A stretch of 7,470 nt of DNA from an uncultured Collinsella sp. (GTDB lineage: Bacteria > Actinomycetota > Coriobacteriia > Coriobacteriales > Coriobacteriaceae). This document shows positions 5,027 to 7,470 of the stretch, one piece after another. Position 1 is the stretch's first letter, and every line of letters starts with the position of its first letter. Position numbers and translations under genes: made by a program. The stretch lies in NCBI GenBank assembly GCA_902478875.1, contig CABSMZ010000093.1, positions 1-7,470 of the forward strand, written 5' to 3'. The notes under the pieces were generated by a model. The model was not told the DNA's origin, did not search any database, and saw only the letters and a program-made list of their open reading frames with translations.

Positions 5027-5734
5027 CTACTTCCACTCCTGCTCGTAGATGTTGAGCGACTTTACGTACCGCCCCCGGGCGCCCATGATGTCGCGGACCA
5101 GACGCAAGAAGAAGCTGATGCACGAGGTGTCAAAGCCGTCCTGCAGATCCTCGGGATGCACCGCACCAGGCCCATCGACCGCCGTGTCGTTCAGGCGCGC
5201 GATGTCATACAGGTAGAGCTGTCCCGCCGTAAGCCAGACATCGTCGACGCAGGCGAGGCGCACCGCAATCGCGCCGTCGTTCCAATGCTCCTTCCGCACG
5301 ATATGCGGGTCGTAGACATCAAAGCGATGATCGGTGCGCGTGTCCTTCAGCACGACCATGCCGGACGCAGGATTCTTGTCCAAAATGCCAAAGCGCGAGA
5401 AATACTGCGTGTCGCGTACCTGCTCGAGCCGCTTGAGCGAGGCAGGCGAAAGCGATGCCGGCGGCTCATCAACATATAGCTCGAGCAGCGTTTTGCCATG
5501 GCGATAGGAGCGCTCGAAGAGCAGCCAATCGGTAAACGCCATGTTGTAGGCCATGATTTCGTTTTGAGAAGGTTCCTCGCAATAGCTGAGCCACGGGTCG
5601 ACGATAATCTCGAACTGTTCGCGCGCCGGCTCCAGGAATTGAAACTTCCGCAGCATCCAAAATTGGGCCATGTCGGCAATATCGTTGCCGACGGCTTCAG
5701 CCAGCTCTGCTCGGTCAAAAGCGTGGTCAGTCAT
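5027..5734 (-). CDS. Unrecognised 235-residue cytosolic protein
   Basis: I do not recognise a named family. The N-terminal half (about 1-115) looks helical and aromatic, with DPWLSYCEE (46-54), AYNMAFTDWLLFER (62-75) and TLLELYV (82-88). A segment rich in predicted strands follows (about 112-178: YFSRFGILDKN, GMVVLKDTRTDHRFDVYD, VWLTAGQLYLYD). The order of an F-x2-W-L-L-F stretch, a T-L-L-E-L-Y stretch and then a small beta domain recalls uncharacterised proteins that sometimes carry SEC-C motifs; none is present here, so this is a weak hint. No signal peptide, membrane helix or obvious catalytic motif is seen. The start is well supported: ATG 5734 with AGGAGG five bases upstream. It lies 424 bp after gltD and 182 bp before the DUF559-type gene, so cotranscription with either is doubtful. 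Confidence 0.8.
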   Translation of the reverse strand: MTDHAFDRAELAEAVGNDIADMAQFWMLRKFQFLEPAREQFEIIVDPWLSYCEEPSQNEIMAYNMAFTDWLLFERSYRHGKTLLELYVDEPPASLSPASLKRLEQVRDTQYFSRFGILDKNPASGMVVLKDTRTDHRFDVYDPHIVRKEHWNDGAIAVRLACVDDVWLTAGQLYLYDIARLNDTAVDGPGAVHPEDLQDGFDTSCISFFLRLVRDIMGARGRYVKSLNIYEQEWK

Positions 5735-5739
5735 GGCAT

Positions 5740-5746
5740 CCTCCTC
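5740..5746 (-). promoter_or_regulatory. Strong ribosome binding site of the 235-residue protein
   Basis: On the minus strand GAGGAGG precedes the ATG at 5734-5732 with a five-base gap. An 11-bp palindrome CTCAATTTGAG (5759-5769) lies just upstream and could be an operator, but it is short enough to be chance. Confidence 0.75.
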
Positions 5747-5769
5747 AAACTGATGGACCTCAATTTGAG

Positions 5770-6036
5770 CTTACGAGGAGGGTGGGCAGCCACGACCAGC
5801 GCGGGCAAAATAGGCCTCCGACTGCAAACCAGATGCTGACCAAACACTTGACGAAAAGCTTGACCGAAAATGTGCACCGCAACAAAACCGCAGGCAAACA
5901 TAGACGGCCAACCCGCCCTTTTGAGCCAGATGCCTGCAGCCACCACAGAAACAACAGGTGACCACAGCCCAAGAAGTCGACAAATGAACATCCTTACGTC
6001 GACAAACGCGCAAACTGCTCGCAAATCCGCAAGGAG
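5770..6036. other. Intergenic region without a supportable gene
   Basis: Several short minus-strand frames are open here (for example 5731-6057), but they lack ribosome binding sites, are rich in Cys, Trp and Arg, and overlap one another and the start of the next gene, so I do not call them. Two pairs of short direct repeats are present: GTCGACAAA at 5976-5984 and 5998-6006, with starts 22 bp apart (about two helical turns), and CTTGAC(C)GAAAA at 5847-5857 and 5859-5870. No clear promoter for the 235-residue protein was found. Confidence 0.5.
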
Positions 6037-6118
6037 TGTCCCCGAATGCCGGCACAAAAGGAACGTCCCTAACTGTCGGCACTTAGGGACGTTCCTTTTG
6101 TGCCGGCAGTTAGGGACA
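6037..6118. repeat. 82-bp near-perfect hairpin element downstream of gltD
   Basis: A perfect 26-bp inverted repeat (6047-6072 with 6083-6108) surrounds a 10-base loop. Beyond a four-base internal loop, six more pairs form between TGTCCC (6037-6042) and GGGACA (6113-6118). The arm includes GGCACAAAAGGAACGTCCC. It lies 41 bp downstream of the gltD stop on the minus strand. No T-run follows on either side, so it is not a typical intrinsic terminator. Its perfection suggests a recent or maintained dispersed palindrome (REP/MITE-like); it may still block transcription or protect gltD mRNA. Confidence 0.9.
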
Positions 6119-6158
6119 GCCCTTGCCGATTCGATTGTTGAATATCTCCGTGACTACT

Positions 6159-7470
<1,312 letters not shown>

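Noticed and set aside
5731..6082. Overlapping minus-strand frames of 103-108 residues before the 235-residue gene
   Set aside because: No ribosome binding site, mutual overlap, odd composition rich in Cys and Trp, and starts placed within the palindrome at 6037-6118.
6037..6118. Rho-independent terminator for gltD
   Set aside because: The stem is strong but neither side has a T-run, and the stem is much longer than usual terminators.

Overview
The window is a 7.47 kb stretch of GC-rich bacterial DNA. Gene content, the actinobacterial form of GltD and the hairpin-rich gaps between genes suggest a gut Coriobacteriia member, possibly Collinsella; this is inference, as no marker gene is present. 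It is almost certainly the edge of a short-read (meta)genome contig, because the first 29 bases are the Nextera Read 2 transposase adapter, not genome.

Layout. Plus strand, 30-1760: the C-terminal end of a Cu(I) P-type ATPase (copA), a CopZ-like copper chaperone, a CsoR-type copper-sensing repressor, then a small two-helix membrane protein with a C-terminal zinc ribbon. The first three form a copper export, chaperone and sensing module. A bidirectional terminator at 1824-1860 separates this block from the rest, which all reads on the minus strand. In plus coordinates these genes are a metal-dependent amidohydrolase (1894-3264), an AbiEi-like protein with a C-terminal DUF559/Vsr-type nuclease fold (3753-4844), an unrecognised 235-residue protein (5027-5734), and the 3' part of gltD, the glutamate synthase small subunit (6159 to the window edge).

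The most unusual content lies between genes. Six copies of a 57-bp palindromic unit (arms GATCTGTAACA / TGTTACAGATC, exactly 25 bp between the inner arms) flank the DUF559-type gene. Four sit 3' of it at an 80-81 bp period and two sit 5' of it 83 bp apart, the nearer one ending two bases from the putative TTG start. Arm sequence and geometry are conserved while the centre varies. The best candidate for something undescribed is a palindrome array associated with a nuclease-fold protein. Separately, three unrelated-looking large hairpins lie at 512-610, 1176-1241 and 6037-6118; these look like dispersed REP-like elements. The copper genes, amidohydrolase and gltD are otherwise ordinary.
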